From Acholeplasma equifetale ATCC 29724 (GTDB lineage Bacteria; Bacillota_I; Bacilli_A; Acholeplasmatales; Acholeplasmataceae), in contig NZ_JHXL01000006.1 of NCBI RefSeq assembly GCF_000687735.1, positions 1 through 64,000 on the forward strand: a stretch of 64,000 nucleotides of DNA, given 5' to 3'. The notes beneath the pieces are model-generated. The model had not been told where the DNA came from. It saw only the letters and a list, made by a program, of their open reading frames with translations, and did not search any database. Made by a program: the position numbers and the translations under genes. Below, piece after piece: positions 37,390 through 45,594 of the stretch. The number at the start of each line of letters is the position of its first letter. Position 1 is the stretch's first letter.

Positions 37390-37412
37390 TTTTCCACAAT
37401 ATTTGTGGATAA
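37390..37412. promoter_or_regulatory. Pair of inverted DnaA boxes upstream of polA
   Basis: TTTTCCACA (plus strand, 37390-37398) and a perfect consensus TTATCCACA (minus strand, 37404-37412) face each other 5 nt apart. They lie just upstream of the polA -10 and beside the polA-distal end of the ffh terminator. The position suits regulation of polA by DnaA; direct evidence is the sequence match only. Confidence 0.6.
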
Positions 37413-37441
37413 AAAAAGTAATTTCTTAAGAAAGAAACTAC
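37411..37441 (-). terminator. Terminator of the ftsY-ylxM-ffh operon
   Basis: GTAATTTCTT (37418-37427) pairs with AAGAAACTAC (37432-37441), one G-U wobble, followed on the minus strand by T x7 (37411-37417). Confidence 0.88.
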
Positions 37442-37444
37442 CCT

Positions 37445-38845
37445 TTAAAATCTGAAATTTCCCTTACCTTTTCCTTTACCTTTTTTAGGTTTGACTTGTG
37501 GTTGTAAGGCGTTTGGATTTCTACTTATTTTTTCAAAATCTTTTTCATCCATCTTACTCATTTGTTTCATCAGTTTCTTTTGTTGTTCAAGCATTTCTCT
37601 TAAACGATTCACATCAGCAACTTGAACGCCAGCACCTTTAGCAATACGATCTCGTCTTCTAGCTGATTTATCAATGAGTTCTGGATATTTTCTTTCATCT
37701 TCTGTCATTGATTGAATAATAACATTAATTTTATCAAATTGTTTTTCATCAACTTGAGAAATAGCATCTTTCATCTTTCCTAAACCTGGAATAAATCCTA
37801 AAAGTTTAGTAATTGAACCCATACGTTTAATCATTTTAAATTGTTTTTGTAAATCTAAATAGTTATATGAGTCACTCATCATTTTTTCCATGAGTGATTT
37901 TGCTTCATCTTCATCAATATTAGATGTAACTTCTTCAATCAATGTTAAAACATCACCCATACCTAAAATACGTGATGCCATACGATCCGGATGGAAAACC
38001 TCAATTGTATCCATCTTTTCACCGCTTGATGCAAATTTAATTGGAATATTGGCAACTTCTCTTACAGATAGCGCTGCACCACCACGGGTATCTCCATCTA
38101 ATTTTGTTAGAATAACACCTGTTGCACCAATTTGATCATGAAAGGATTTAGCAACATTAGCAGCTTCTTGACCCATCATCGCATCAACTGTTAATAAAAT
38201 GTCATTTGGTTCAAGAATATCTTTAACATCTTTTAATTCCTGCATCATATCTTCATCAATTGTTAAACGACCAGCAGTATCAACTATGATGACATCGTAT
38301 TTGTTTTCTTTTGCGTAATTTAACCCATTTTTAACGATCTTACGAGCATCTTTAACATCTTCCTTGTAAACATCAATTGCTAGCTGTTTACCGATTGTTT
38401 CTAACTGATTAATCGCTGCTGGACGATAAATATCGGCTGCAACAAATAAAATCTTCTTTTTATAGTTTTTACGAATCCATAAACCAAGTTTACCGATTGC
38501 TGTTGTTTTACCACTACCTTGAAGACCGATAGTCATAATTTTAGTTAAACCACTACTTGCAAAGTTTAATCCTACAGTTTCTTCACCCATGATTCGCTTT
38601 AATTCTTCATGAACAATTTTTACAACTTGTTGTCCCGGATTTAAACCTTTTAAAATGGTTTCTCCTAATGCTTTTTCTTTAACATTTTTAGTAAATTCTT
38701 TAACAATTTTAAAATTGACGTCTGCTTCTAATAAAGCTAAACGTACTTCACGCATCATTTCTTCAATATCATTTTCATTTAAACGCCCTCTGCCTGTTGC
38801 ACGGCGCACAAACATTTGAAGACGATCAGATAATGAGTTTTTCAT
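37445..38845 (-). CDS. ffh: Signal recognition particle protein
   Basis: Encodes 466 residues. N-domain (1-90), G domain with P-loop GLQGSGKTTAIGKL, DTAGR and TKLDGD, then a methionine-rich M domain (about 300-440; FKMIKRMGSITKLLGFIPG). The tail is lysine/glycine-rich. It binds signal sequences and SRP RNA and docks on FtsY. It overlaps ylxM by 4 nt. No SRP RNA gene was recognised in the window. Confidence 0.96.
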   Translation of the reverse strand: MKNSLSDRLQMFVRRATGRGRLNENDIEEMMREVRLALLEADVNFKIVKEFTKNVKEKALGETILKGLNPGQQVVKIVHEELKRIMGEETVGLNFASSGLTKIMTIGLQGSGKTTAIGKLGLWIRKNYKKKILFVAADIYRPAAINQLETIGKQLAIDVYKEDVKDARKIVKNGLNYAKENKYDVIIVDTAGRLTIDEDMMQELKDVKDILEPNDILLTVDAMMGQEAANVAKSFHDQIGATGVILTKLDGDTRGGAALSVREVANIPIKFASSGEKMDTIEVFHPDRMASRILGMGDVLTLIEEVTSNIDEDEAKSLMEKMMSDSYNYLDLQKQFKMIKRMGSITKLLGFIPGLGKMKDAISQVDEKQFDKINVIIQSMTEDERKYPELIDKSARRRDRIAKGAGVQVADVNRLREMLEQQKKLMKQMSKMDEKDFEKISRNPNALQPQVKPKKGKGKGKGNFRF

Positions 38846-39162
38846 AATTCATCCAACTTTCTTAATTCTTCGAGATAAGTTAAATCTTTTGTTTCTTCTA
38901 TTTTTTTAATGATTTCTTGTCTTTTTTGATATTGTTTATATAAATTTAGTTTAGATTCAAACTCAAGTAAATGTTTTTCAACATTTTTAAGTTGATCATG
39001 AACTGCATTTCGTGAAACATTTAATTCATCTGCAATTTCTTGAAGACTTAAATCCTCAAAATAATACATCTCAAAATAACTTCTTTGCTTATCTGTTAAA
39101 AGATTGCCATAGAAGCTAAACAAAATATTTAAATATGCATTTTTTTCAATTTGTTCCATCAA
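38842..39162 (-). CDS. ylxM: YlxM/UPF0122 putative SRP-associated DNA-binding protein
   Basis: Encodes 106 residues with a sigma-70 region-4-like helix-turn-helix: LTDKQRSYFEMYYFEDLSLQ, then EIADELNVSRNAVHDQLK. The family is linked to the SRP system and modulates Ffh in streptococci. It overlaps ftsY upstream and ffh downstream by 4 nt each, so all three are coupled. Confidence 0.9.
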   Translation of the reverse strand: MMEQIEKNAYLNILFSFYGNLLTDKQRSYFEMYYFEDLSLQEIADELNVSRNAVHDQLKNVEKHLLEFESKLNLYKQYQKRQEIIKKIEETKDLTYLEELRKLDEL

Positions 39163-40115
39163 AAAAATCCTTTAAATAAATTATAAATATATTGTTCAAT
39201 ATCAAATGGTACTAAATCATCAATTTTTTCACCTAATCCAACCATTTTAATCGGTAAATTATATAAATGTCGAATTGCTAAAACAATACCACCTTTAGCA
39301 GTTCCATCTAATTTAGTGAGTACAATACCTGTAAGTTGAGTTGTTTCATTAAATATATGTGCTTGATTCATACCATTTTGACCAGTAGTTGCATCAATTA
39401 CTAATAAAGTTTCTTGAGGGCTATCTGGAAAGTGTTTTTCAATAACCCGACGCATTTTAGCTAACTCATTCATCAAGTTTGTTTTATTTTGAAGTCGTCC
39501 TGCTGTATCAACTAAAACTAAATCATATTTTTTATTTTTTGCTTCAATTAAACCATCATGAATAACACTTGATGGATCTACACCAGCATCTTTTGCATAA
39601 AAATCAACATTTGCTCTTCTAGCCCATTCTTGAAGTTGTTCAATCGCACCAGCTCTAAATGTATCCCCAGCAATTACTAAAACTTTTTTACCTTGATCTT
39701 TATACATTCTAGCCAGTTTACCAATCGTTGTAGTTTTACCAACACCATTCACACCAACAAATAAATAAACATTTGTTTTGTTTTCATCAAAACGAAGTGT
39801 TGTATCTAGTAAATCACCTTTTAAATATACTTCAAAAAGTTTATCAACAATTAATTCAGATAAATCTTTTGGATCAGTAAATTTTTGATTTTTAACTTCT
39901 TCTCTTAGTGCGTTTGTGAAATATAAAACAGTATCAACACCTATATCAGCTGAAATTAATAAATCTTCAATTGCATCAAATAAATCTTCATCAATCTTAT
40001 CTGATTCATCTAATAATTTTTTTAAGTTATCAAATGACGTTTTACTTTTATGTAAACCCATTTGATATTTTTCATTTTTAGGCTTTAATCCAAATAACTT
40101 CCTAAAAAACCCCAT
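39159..40115 (-). CDS. ftsY: SRP receptor FtsY
   Basis: Encodes 318 residues: a very short basic N-terminus (MGFFRKLFGLKPKNEKYQ), then the NG domain with P-loop GVNGVGKTTTIGKLA, AGDTFRAGAIEQL, DTAGR and TKLDGTAKGG. The long acidic A domain of E. coli FtsY is absent, as usual in Firmicutes. The N-terminal amphipathic stretch likely contacts the membrane. First gene of ftsY-ylxM-ffh. AAGGAG precedes the ATG. Confidence 0.95.
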   Translation of the reverse strand: MGFFRKLFGLKPKNEKYQMGLHKSKTSFDNLKKLLDESDKIDEDLFDAIEDLLISADIGVDTVLYFTNALREEVKNQKFTDPKDLSELIVDKLFEVYLKGDLLDTTLRFDENKTNVYLFVGVNGVGKTTTIGKLARMYKDQGKKVLVIAGDTFRAGAIEQLQEWARRANVDFYAKDAGVDPSSVIHDGLIEAKNKKYDLVLVDTAGRLQNKTNLMNELAKMRRVIEKHFPDSPQETLLVIDATTGQNGMNQAHIFNETTQLTGIVLTKLDGTAKGGIVLAIRHLYNLPIKMVGLGEKIDDLVPFDIEQYIYNLFKGFF

Positions 40116-40142
40116 GAAGTCAACTCCTTATCTACTTCATTT

Positions 40143-40151
40143 ATTATAACA
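40143..40151 (-). promoter_or_regulatory. Extended -10 promoter of ftsY operon
   Basis: TG-T-TATAAT on the minus strand (TATAAT at 40143-40148), 28 nt before ftsY. There is no strong -35. Confidence 0.65.
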
Positions 40152-40164
40152 TATTCGGTTATCT

Positions 40165-40204
40165 AAATAAAAAAATATCTAACAGTTTTAATTGTTAGAT
40201 ATTT
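40165..40204 (-). terminator. tpx terminator
   Basis: AAATATCTAACA (40173-40184) pairs perfectly with TGTTAGATATTT (40193-40204), followed by a T-run on the minus strand. Confidence 0.9.
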
Positions 40205-40213
40205 AAACCCTAT

Positions 40214-40708
40214 TTATTTTTTTAAAGATTCAATAAATTCAAATAATCGATCATAATTTGGATGTTGACTCATCTCATCTAGATATTCAACATATAAAAC
40301 TTTTCGATGTTTATCAAGTACAAAAATACTTCTTGCTAGTAATCTTAATTCTTGGATTAAAACACCATATTTCATTGCAAAATCTAAATCTTTGTGATCG
40401 CTTAAAGTCACAATATTTAATCCTGCTGCACCACACCATCTTTTTTGTGCGAATGGTAAATCATTTGATATTGTTATAACATCGACATGTTTATAACTCG
40501 CTAGACGTTCATTAATTTGTCTCGTTTGCAAATCACAAACTGATGTATCTAAACTTGGTACAACAGATATAACCAAATAGTCATTCTTAAATGAACTTAA
40601 TTTTGTTTCACCTAAATTTTGATTAACCAATACTGCATCCTTTGCGATATCACCTACATGTAGCACTTCACCTAAAACAGTAATCGGATTACCTTTCATT
40701 GTTTTCAT
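40214..40708 (-). CDS. tpx: Thiol peroxidase
   Basis: Encodes 164 residues from ATG at 40708 (MKTMKGNPITVLG), with GAGGTGA 5 nt upstream; upstream in-frame codons are not good starts. The peroxidatic cysteine is in VVPSLDTSVCDLQT and the resolving cysteine in QKRWCGAAG, the atypical 2-Cys Tpx arrangement. It reduces hydroperoxides with thioredoxin. It appears to be a single-gene unit with its own terminator. Confidence 0.93.
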   Translation of the reverse strand: MKTMKGNPITVLGEVLHVGDIAKDAVLVNQNLGETKLSSFKNDYLVISVVPSLDTSVCDLQTRQINERLASYKHVDVITISNDLPFAQKRWCGAAGLNIVTLSDHKDLDFAMKYGVLIQELRLLARSIFVLDKHRKVLYVEYLDEMSQHPNYDRLFEFIESLKK

Positions 40709-40751
40709 TGAAATCACCTCTTACTATTATTATAAGGTTTTACTACTTAAC

Positions 40752-41936
40752 TTAGACTCTTTTTGCACGAATCATATCGTATGGGTAAACTTTAAATGGT
40801 ACTTTTACCTTTAATAGCTGTTTTGCTTTAAATGCTCTTTCAATATTCTCTCCATTTTCATCCATCATAACTTCATTAACAAATTTTTTTCCATCATGTG
40901 TTGGAGAAAATACTTCTAACTCTTCGTTTAAATAATAAACATTTCTTGTTTCAATAGTTGCAAACTGTGTTTCAGTGTCATAATCAACAACTAATCCAAC
41001 AAAGTTTTGCATCACTTTTTCGCTACGTTTTAAGAATAACTGTTCTTCTTTCGTAGGTAGTCCATAGAAAAATCCTTTTGCTGTTTCTCTATTTTCTGCA
41101 TGTTGCATTGCTAATTCATATTTTGTAAAATCTTCTATTTTTCCAGTTTGTAAATACTCATCAATAATTTTTCTATATGTATTTACAACTGTTGCGATGT
41201 AGTGCAATGACTTCATACGACCTTCAATTTTTAAACTATTAACACCTATTTCAATGAGTCTTGGAATCTCATGAATCGCATTTAAGTCTTTTGATGACAT
41301 TGAAAATGGTTGATCAACTATTTTTTCTTTATCTTCATTTAAATCAAAAAACCAACGACATGTGTGTGCACAACCTCCACGGTTCGCATCACGATTTGTT
41401 AAGTGGTTTGATAATGAGCAACGACCACTATATCCCGCACACATGCCTCCATGAATAAATACTTCGATTTCAATGTCAGTTTTTTTTCTGATATTTTCAA
41501 TTTCATCTAACGTTAAATCTCGTGCTAATACGACACGTTCAGCACCTTTATTTTTCCAATAATTAATTGTTGGTATATTCATAATAGATTGCTGAGTAGA
41601 AATATGAACTTCTAAATTCGTATAATCTAGCGCAGTTTGGATAATGACTGGACTTGCAGCAATAATAGCATCAACACCACATGATTCTAAATCTTTTAAA
41701 TATGGTAATAAACCTTCCATATCTTCTTCATGTGGAATGACATTTGTTGTAACATATACCTTTTTTCCATGCTCATGAGCAAAGATACATGCTTCTTTAA
41801 TATCATCAATTGTGAAATTTGATGCATTAGCTCTTAATGAAAATGATTTTCCACCAATAAATACTGCATCTGCACCATATAAAATTGCAATCTTTAATTT
41901 TTCTAAATCACCAGCAGGTGCTAATAACTCAATCAT
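40752..41936 (-). CDS. U32 family protein, TrhP2-like (tRNA hydroxylation)
   Basis: Encodes 394 residues from ATG at 41936 (MIELLAPAGDLEKL), with AAGGTGA upstream. The U32 signature EVFIHGGMCAGYSGRCSLSN is followed by GGCAHTCRW, giving the four-cysteine set proposed to hold an Fe-S cluster. The Bacillus homologue pair YrrN/YrrO (TrhP1/TrhP2) uses prephenate-dependent chemistry to hydroxylate U34 of tRNAs. Here it follows a cysteine-free U32 relative with an 8-nt overlap, the same two-gene arrangement. The older label is collagenase-like peptidase. Confidence 0.85.
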   Translation of the reverse strand: MIELLAPAGDLEKLKIAILYGADAVFIGGKSFSLRANASNFTIDDIKEACIFAHEHGKKVYVTTNVIPHEEDMEGLLPYLKDLESCGVDAIIAASPVIIQTALDYTNLEVHISTQQSIMNIPTINYWKNKGAERVVLARDLTLDEIENIRKKTDIEIEVFIHGGMCAGYSGRCSLSNHLTNRDANRGGCAHTCRWFFDLNEDKEKIVDQPFSMSSKDLNAIHEIPRLIEIGVNSLKIEGRMKSLHYIATVVNTYRKIIDEYLQTGKIEDFTKYELAMQHAENRETAKGFFYGLPTKEEQLFLKRSEKVMQNFVGLVVDYDTETQFATIETRNVYYLNEELEVFSPTHDGKKFVNEVMMDENGENIERAFKAKQLLKVKVPFKVYPYDMIRAKRV

Positions 41937-42807
41937 CGATATCACCTTTTATCACAGTCTTTTTAAAGAGTAATCCATCATGCCATTCTTCATTGTAAGT
42001 TTGTTTGATTTTATCTATTTGTTCATCATTTAACTTTTGACCACGATAAAGTGGAGCAATACTCATTATATATTCATCATCTTTAAATAATGAATCGATT
42101 ACCAAATAATCAACAACTTTTTCTAATTCATCTAAATATGGATAACTTGCAAGTACATAACCTCTAAATACATGTGTACCACTGTCATCTTCTAATACTT
42201 TGAAAAATTCATTAGGACGTTTTGGTTCTTTTAAATTTAATTCATAGTTATCCTTAACCTCAATATCTTTGGATACTAATGATTTAAAACTTGAAAGAAT
42301 TGGACGTTTTGAATAAAACATTGACATATGTCCATGTCCAGTATAAAAGAGTTTTAATTTTTTATTTAAACCAATTGTAATGATATCTTTTAAAGTAATA
42401 TCTTTTGAAACAAAAGCTCCATTAAAATCTGGTTCTAAAAAATTAAAGTCAAATGTGTTTGTAAGTAAGGTTTCAGGGTGATAAATCACTTCCACTTTTT
42501 GATTGACATTTTTAATGATAAAACGTGTTCCAATATCAGCAACAAAAATACCGTCAATCTTATCAAAAGGTAAGTCTTTAATAAACTCTTCTAAATGACT
42601 TAATTCAAAATCAGTAAATAATCGATTAAATGATAAAAATACTTCTTTATTAAGTTTTTTTATTTGATCGATAACTTCTAAATAGTTCAAAGTAAAATCA
42701 TACGTAATATTTTTTGAATATTTTGTAAACGTTAAGATAAATCCATCAAGATGTTCACTTAATTTATTGATATTTTGAACATCATGAATCATTGATAATA
42801 ATTTCAT
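41929..42807 (-). CDS. Divergent U32-like protein, TrhP1-like, without cysteines
   Basis: Encodes 292 residues. The TIM-barrel-like pattern of U32 proteins is retained, with FYTGHGHMSMFYSKRP in place of the signature HGxMCxxYSGRC. There is no cysteine in the whole protein, so it cannot hold the cluster its partner has. In Bacillus, YrrN is the analogous shorter partner of YrrO. The two products probably form a complex for tRNA U34 hydroxylation (inference from pairing and overlap). It has its own near-consensus promoter. Confidence 0.78.
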   Translation of the reverse strand: MKLLSMIHDVQNINKLSEHLDGFILTFTKYSKNITYDFTLNYLEVIDQIKKLNKEVFLSFNRLFTDFELSHLEEFIKDLPFDKIDGIFVADIGTRFIIKNVNQKVEVIYHPETLLTNTFDFNFLEPDFNGAFVSKDITLKDIITIGLNKKLKLFYTGHGHMSMFYSKRPILSSFKSLVSKDIEVKDNYELNLKEPKRPNEFFKVLEDDSGTHVFRGYVLASYPYLDELEKVVDYLVIDSLFKDDEYIMSIAPLYRGQKLNDEQIDKIKQTYNEEWHDGLLFKKTVIKGDIDD

Positions 42808-42831
42808 CCAATCACCTTCTAATCCACTATG

Positions 42832-42860
42832 ATTTTATAGATTTATAGTATTAATGTCAA
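42832..42860 (-). promoter_or_regulatory. Promoter of the U32 (TrhP-like) operon
   Basis: TTGACA (42855-42860), 17-nt spacer, TAAAAT (42832-42837) on the minus strand, downstream of the small RNA terminator. The operon does not need read-through from the small RNA. Confidence 0.88.
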
Positions 42861-42904
42861 TGTTATTAAACAATATTAAAGATAATTGTATATTTACAGA
42901 AAAT

Positions 42905-43007
42905 AAAAAAATGAGACCCCGAAGCGAAGGGCTCCGGGGTCAATTAAAGGGGATTTGTGTACTTTGTACACTAATAGGGGATAAGTAGCACCCATTGGAT
43001 TGGATGC
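42905..43007 (-). ncRNA. Small RNA with twin C-rich AUCCCCU motifs
   Basis: A free-standing transcription unit of about 100 nt: promoter at 43014-43043, expected start near 43007, GC-rich terminator GACCCCGGAG/CTTCGGGGTC (42915-42941) and T-run. The 5' stem is GCATCC with GGGTGC. A central hairpin, GTGTAC-AAA-GTACAC (42957-42971), is flanked by two single-stranded copies of AUCCCCU (42948-42954 and 42976-42982). No open frame of note. It lacks the SRP RNA core GGAAG...GCAGCC and a 6S-like fold. The C-rich motifs can pair with SD sequences such as AGGGGA, suggesting a trans-acting regulator. Confidence 0.7.
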
Positions 43008-43013
43008 GACCTT

Positions 43014-43043
43014 ATTATAATACTATGGTCTTTTTATTGTAAA
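43014..43043 (-). promoter_or_regulatory. Promoter of the small RNA
   Basis: TTTACA (43038-43043), 18-nt spacer, TATAAT (43014-43019) on the minus strand, directly after the topA stop codon. Confidence 0.78.
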
Positions 43044-43068
43044 GACTTTTACTTAAGTATGTTTTTTA

Positions 43069-44862
43069 TCACATTTTTCCTTGAATAGGTTCTATATATT
43101 TACATTTTGGATAAGATGAACAACCTAAAAATTCACCATATTTAGATTTTCTTATAACTAATTTTGATCCACAAATAGGACAGATTTTATCTGTTTCTTT
43201 AGCTTTAATTTTTGTCATTTCATTTTGAGCTTTTTGGTATTGAACAATAAAATCTTTATAAAATTCATTTAGGACTTCAATTCGTGTCATTTTACCTTCA
43301 GCTATAATGTCTAAATCATGTTCCATCTTTGATGTATACTCAACATTCATAATTGATGTAAAGAATTTAGAAAGTTCTTCTACTGTGAGCATACCTTGTT
43401 CAGTTGGTATAAATCTTTTTTTATCCATGACAACATAATCACGACTTTTAAGTGTTTGAATAATTGTCGCATATGTAGAAGGACGACCAATACCTTTTGA
43501 TTCTAATTCTTTAATAAGTGTAGCTTCACTATATCTAGCTGGTGGTTGTGTTTCTTTTCTTAATGCTTCAACAAATTCAGCATGATATTGTTCACCAATT
43601 TTGAATTCTGGAATAAGTTTATCTTTTGGTTGATCACTACTTACTTTGTAGAATCCATCAAATTTTAAAACCATACCTTCTAATTCATATACATGCTCAT
43701 TAGTCTTTAAAACTATTGAAGTTTGTTTAAAGACAGCTTGACGCATTAACGAACCTAACGCACGTTCATAAATCTTTTTATATACCTTGAATTCTTCTTT
43801 AGTTAAATATTTTTCAACTTTTTCAGGTGTATTGTATATATTTGTTGGTCGAATAGCTTCATGCGCATCTTGGCTATTTTCTTTTACGTTTGCTTGATAA
43901 CGACCAACATATTCTTCACCGAAATTATTTTTGATAAATGCTTGACCACTATAAATAAATTCTTGACTTAAACGGGTTGAGTCAGTTCTCATATAAGTAA
44001 TCAAACCCGTACGTTCACCTTCAATTTCAACACCTTCATACAACTTTTGAGCAATACTCATAACCTTTTGGCTTGTAAGTCCTAATGAATTAATGGCTTC
44101 TTGTTGTAGTGTTGAGGTAATTAGTGGTAGTTTTGGCTGACGATATATGTCTTTTTCATTAATTTCAGTAACTGTAAATGGATTTGTTGAAGTTCCAACA
44201 ATATAATCTGCTTCTTCGCGTTTAATTTTTTTATCTTTTGGAATTCGATAATCCGCTTTAAAATCACTAAAGTGTGCATGTATTGTATAGTACTCTTCAG
44301 GTATAAATGCTTGAATTTCTTTTTCAAGGTCACAAATTAATTTTAATGCAACGCTTTGAACTCTTCCTGCAGATTTTGATTTAATTTTATTTCTTAATAA
44401 ATGAGATAATTTAAAACCAATAATTCGATCTAAAATACGTCTTGTTTCTTGAGAATTGACTAAGTTTTGATCAATAGAACGTGGTTCTTTAATCGCTTCA
44501 TTAATAGCACTTTTAGTAATCTCTCTAAAGACAATACGATTTTTTAAATTAAGATCTAAATTTAAAACTTGAGCTAAATGCCAAGCGATTGCTTCTCCTT
44601 CGCGGTCAGGGTCGGTTGCAAGTAACACTTCTTTGCCTTTTGTTTTTTGTATTAATTCTTGAACAAGTTTATTTTTTCCTTTTATAATTTGATACTTTGG
44701 TTCAAATCCATGTTCAATATCAACACCTAAACCTTCTTTACCTGATATAGTTAAGTCCCTAATATGTCCAACACTGCTTAAGACCATTACTTCATGCTTA
44801 AAATAACTTTCTATTGTCTTAGATTTTGCTGGTGATTCAACAATAATCACGCGTTTTGACAT
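43069..44862 (-). CDS. topA: DNA topoisomerase I
   Basis: Encodes 597 residues. TOPRIM: VIIVESPAKSKTIE, ATDPDREGEAIAWH (about 84-95). Catalytic Tyr290 is in TGLITYMRTDSTRLS. Only one C-terminal zinc finger is present (CPICGSKL then CSSYPKCKY), fewer than the three or four of many relatives, explaining the shorter length. It relaxes negative supercoils. Near-consensus promoter upstream; GGGAGG precedes the ATG. Confidence 0.95.
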   Translation of the reverse strand: MSKRVIIVESPAKSKTIESYFKHEVMVLSSVGHIRDLTISGKEGLGVDIEHGFEPKYQIIKGKNKLVQELIQKTKGKEVLLATDPDREGEAIAWHLAQVLNLDLNLKNRIVFREITKSAINEAIKEPRSIDQNLVNSQETRRILDRIIGFKLSHLLRNKIKSKSAGRVQSVALKLICDLEKEIQAFIPEEYYTIHAHFSDFKADYRIPKDKKIKREEADYIVGTSTNPFTVTEINEKDIYRQPKLPLITSTLQQEAINSLGLTSQKVMSIAQKLYEGVEIEGERTGLITYMRTDSTRLSQEFIYSGQAFIKNNFGEEYVGRYQANVKENSQDAHEAIRPTNIYNTPEKVEKYLTKEEFKVYKKIYERALGSLMRQAVFKQTSIVLKTNEHVYELEGMVLKFDGFYKVSSDQPKDKLIPEFKIGEQYHAEFVEALRKETQPPARYSEATLIKELESKGIGRPSTYATIIQTLKSRDYVVMDKKRFIPTEQGMLTVEELSKFFTSIMNVEYTSKMEHDLDIIAEGKMTRIEVLNEFYKDFIVQYQKAQNEMTKIKAKETDKICPICGSKLVIRKSKYGEFLGCSSYPKCKYIEPIQGKM

Positions 44863-44899
44863 ATATTTAAACTCCTCCCAGAATCTTTATATCTAATAC

Positions 44900-44927
44900 A
44901 ATATAACGACTCATTCTATATTGTCAA
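44900..44927 (-). promoter_or_regulatory. Promoter of topA
   Basis: TTGACA (44922-44927), 16-nt spacer, TATATT (44900-44905) on the minus strand. Confidence 0.75.
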
Positions 44928-44968
44928 GTGTGTTTTTAAGTCGTTTTTATCTTCTATATAATATATAG

Positions 44969-45015
44969 AAAAAAATCAAATTACGGTAAACTATGTAAGT
45001 TTATTTATGTAATTT
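44969..45015 (-). terminator. Putative terminator after rnhB
   Basis: AAATTAC (44978-44984) pairs with GTAATTT (45009-45015). The loop holds an inner stem AAACT (44988-44992) with AGTTT (44998-45002), and T x7 follows on the minus strand. It overlaps the rnhB stop and is weaker than others. Confidence 0.5.
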
Positions 45016-45594
45016 GAAAGTTTTTCTATGTATAGGTGATAATCCATATTGGTTAATTGCTTCTAAATGTTTCTTTGTCCCATAACCTTGATTATGTAAA
45101 AAATCATACTCTGGGTAAAGTTCATGATAGTTTTTCATTAATTCATCTCTTTTTGTCTTAGCAAGTATGCTTGCAGCAGCAATTGTAAATGAGACTGCAT
45201 CACCTTTCACAATCGACTCATGAGGTATTGGATCAATATTCATATAATCTGTTAATACAAAATCAGGTTTTATATCTAATTTTGAAATAGCATCTTTCAT
45301 AGCAAGTCTTGAAGCTTCCAAAATATTAATTTCATCAATTACTTCATGAGAAACAATACTAATTGAATATGCTATAGCATTTTCTAAAATAATATTTTTA
45401 AGTTTTTCTCGCATCTTTTTAGATAATTTTTTTGAATCATTGATACGTTCATCATAAAAGTTAGGTTTTAAAATCACTGCAGCAGCAACAACAGGCCCTG
45501 CTAAAGGGCCTCTACCTGCTTCATCAACACCTGCAATTAATTTATATCCTAATGCTTGATATTTTTCTTCATATATTAAGTTTTTCATTATCAA
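45001..45594 (-). CDS. rnhB: Ribonuclease HII
   Basis: Encodes 197 residues if the TTG at 45594 is the start; AGGAG lies 9 nt before it, while the ATG at 45588 is 15 nt away. Active-site residues lie in AGVDEAGRGPLAGPVVAAAV and VLTDYMNID, with later AAASILAKTKRD and HNQGYGTKKH. It removes ribonucleotides from DNA. It overlaps rbgA by 26 nt, matching the rbgA-rnhB order of Bacillus. Confidence 0.92.
   Translation of the reverse strand: MIMKNLIYEEKYQALGYKLIAGVDEAGRGPLAGPVVAAAVILKPNFYDERINDSKKLSKKMREKLKNIILENAIAYSISIVSHEVIDEINILEASRLAMKDAISKLDIKPDFVLTDYMNIDPIPHESIVKGDAVSFTIAAASILAKTKRDELMKNYHELYPEYDFLHNQGYGTKKHLEAINQYGLSPIHRKTFKLHK

Noticed and set aside
40752-41936. Secreted collagenase-like protease
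   Set aside because: No signal peptide, and U32 proteins with this Cys pattern and a YrrN-like partner act on tRNA.
42905-43007. SRP (4.5S) RNA, given nearby ffh and ftsY
   Set aside because: The conserved GGAAG...GCAGCC apical loop is absent and the fold has three small stems instead of one long hairpin.
44951-44975. Terminator for the minus strand at the TTCTATATA palindrome
   Set aside because: The T-run lies on the wrong side of the stem for minus-strand transcription; the AAATTAC/GTAATTT structure next to it fits better.
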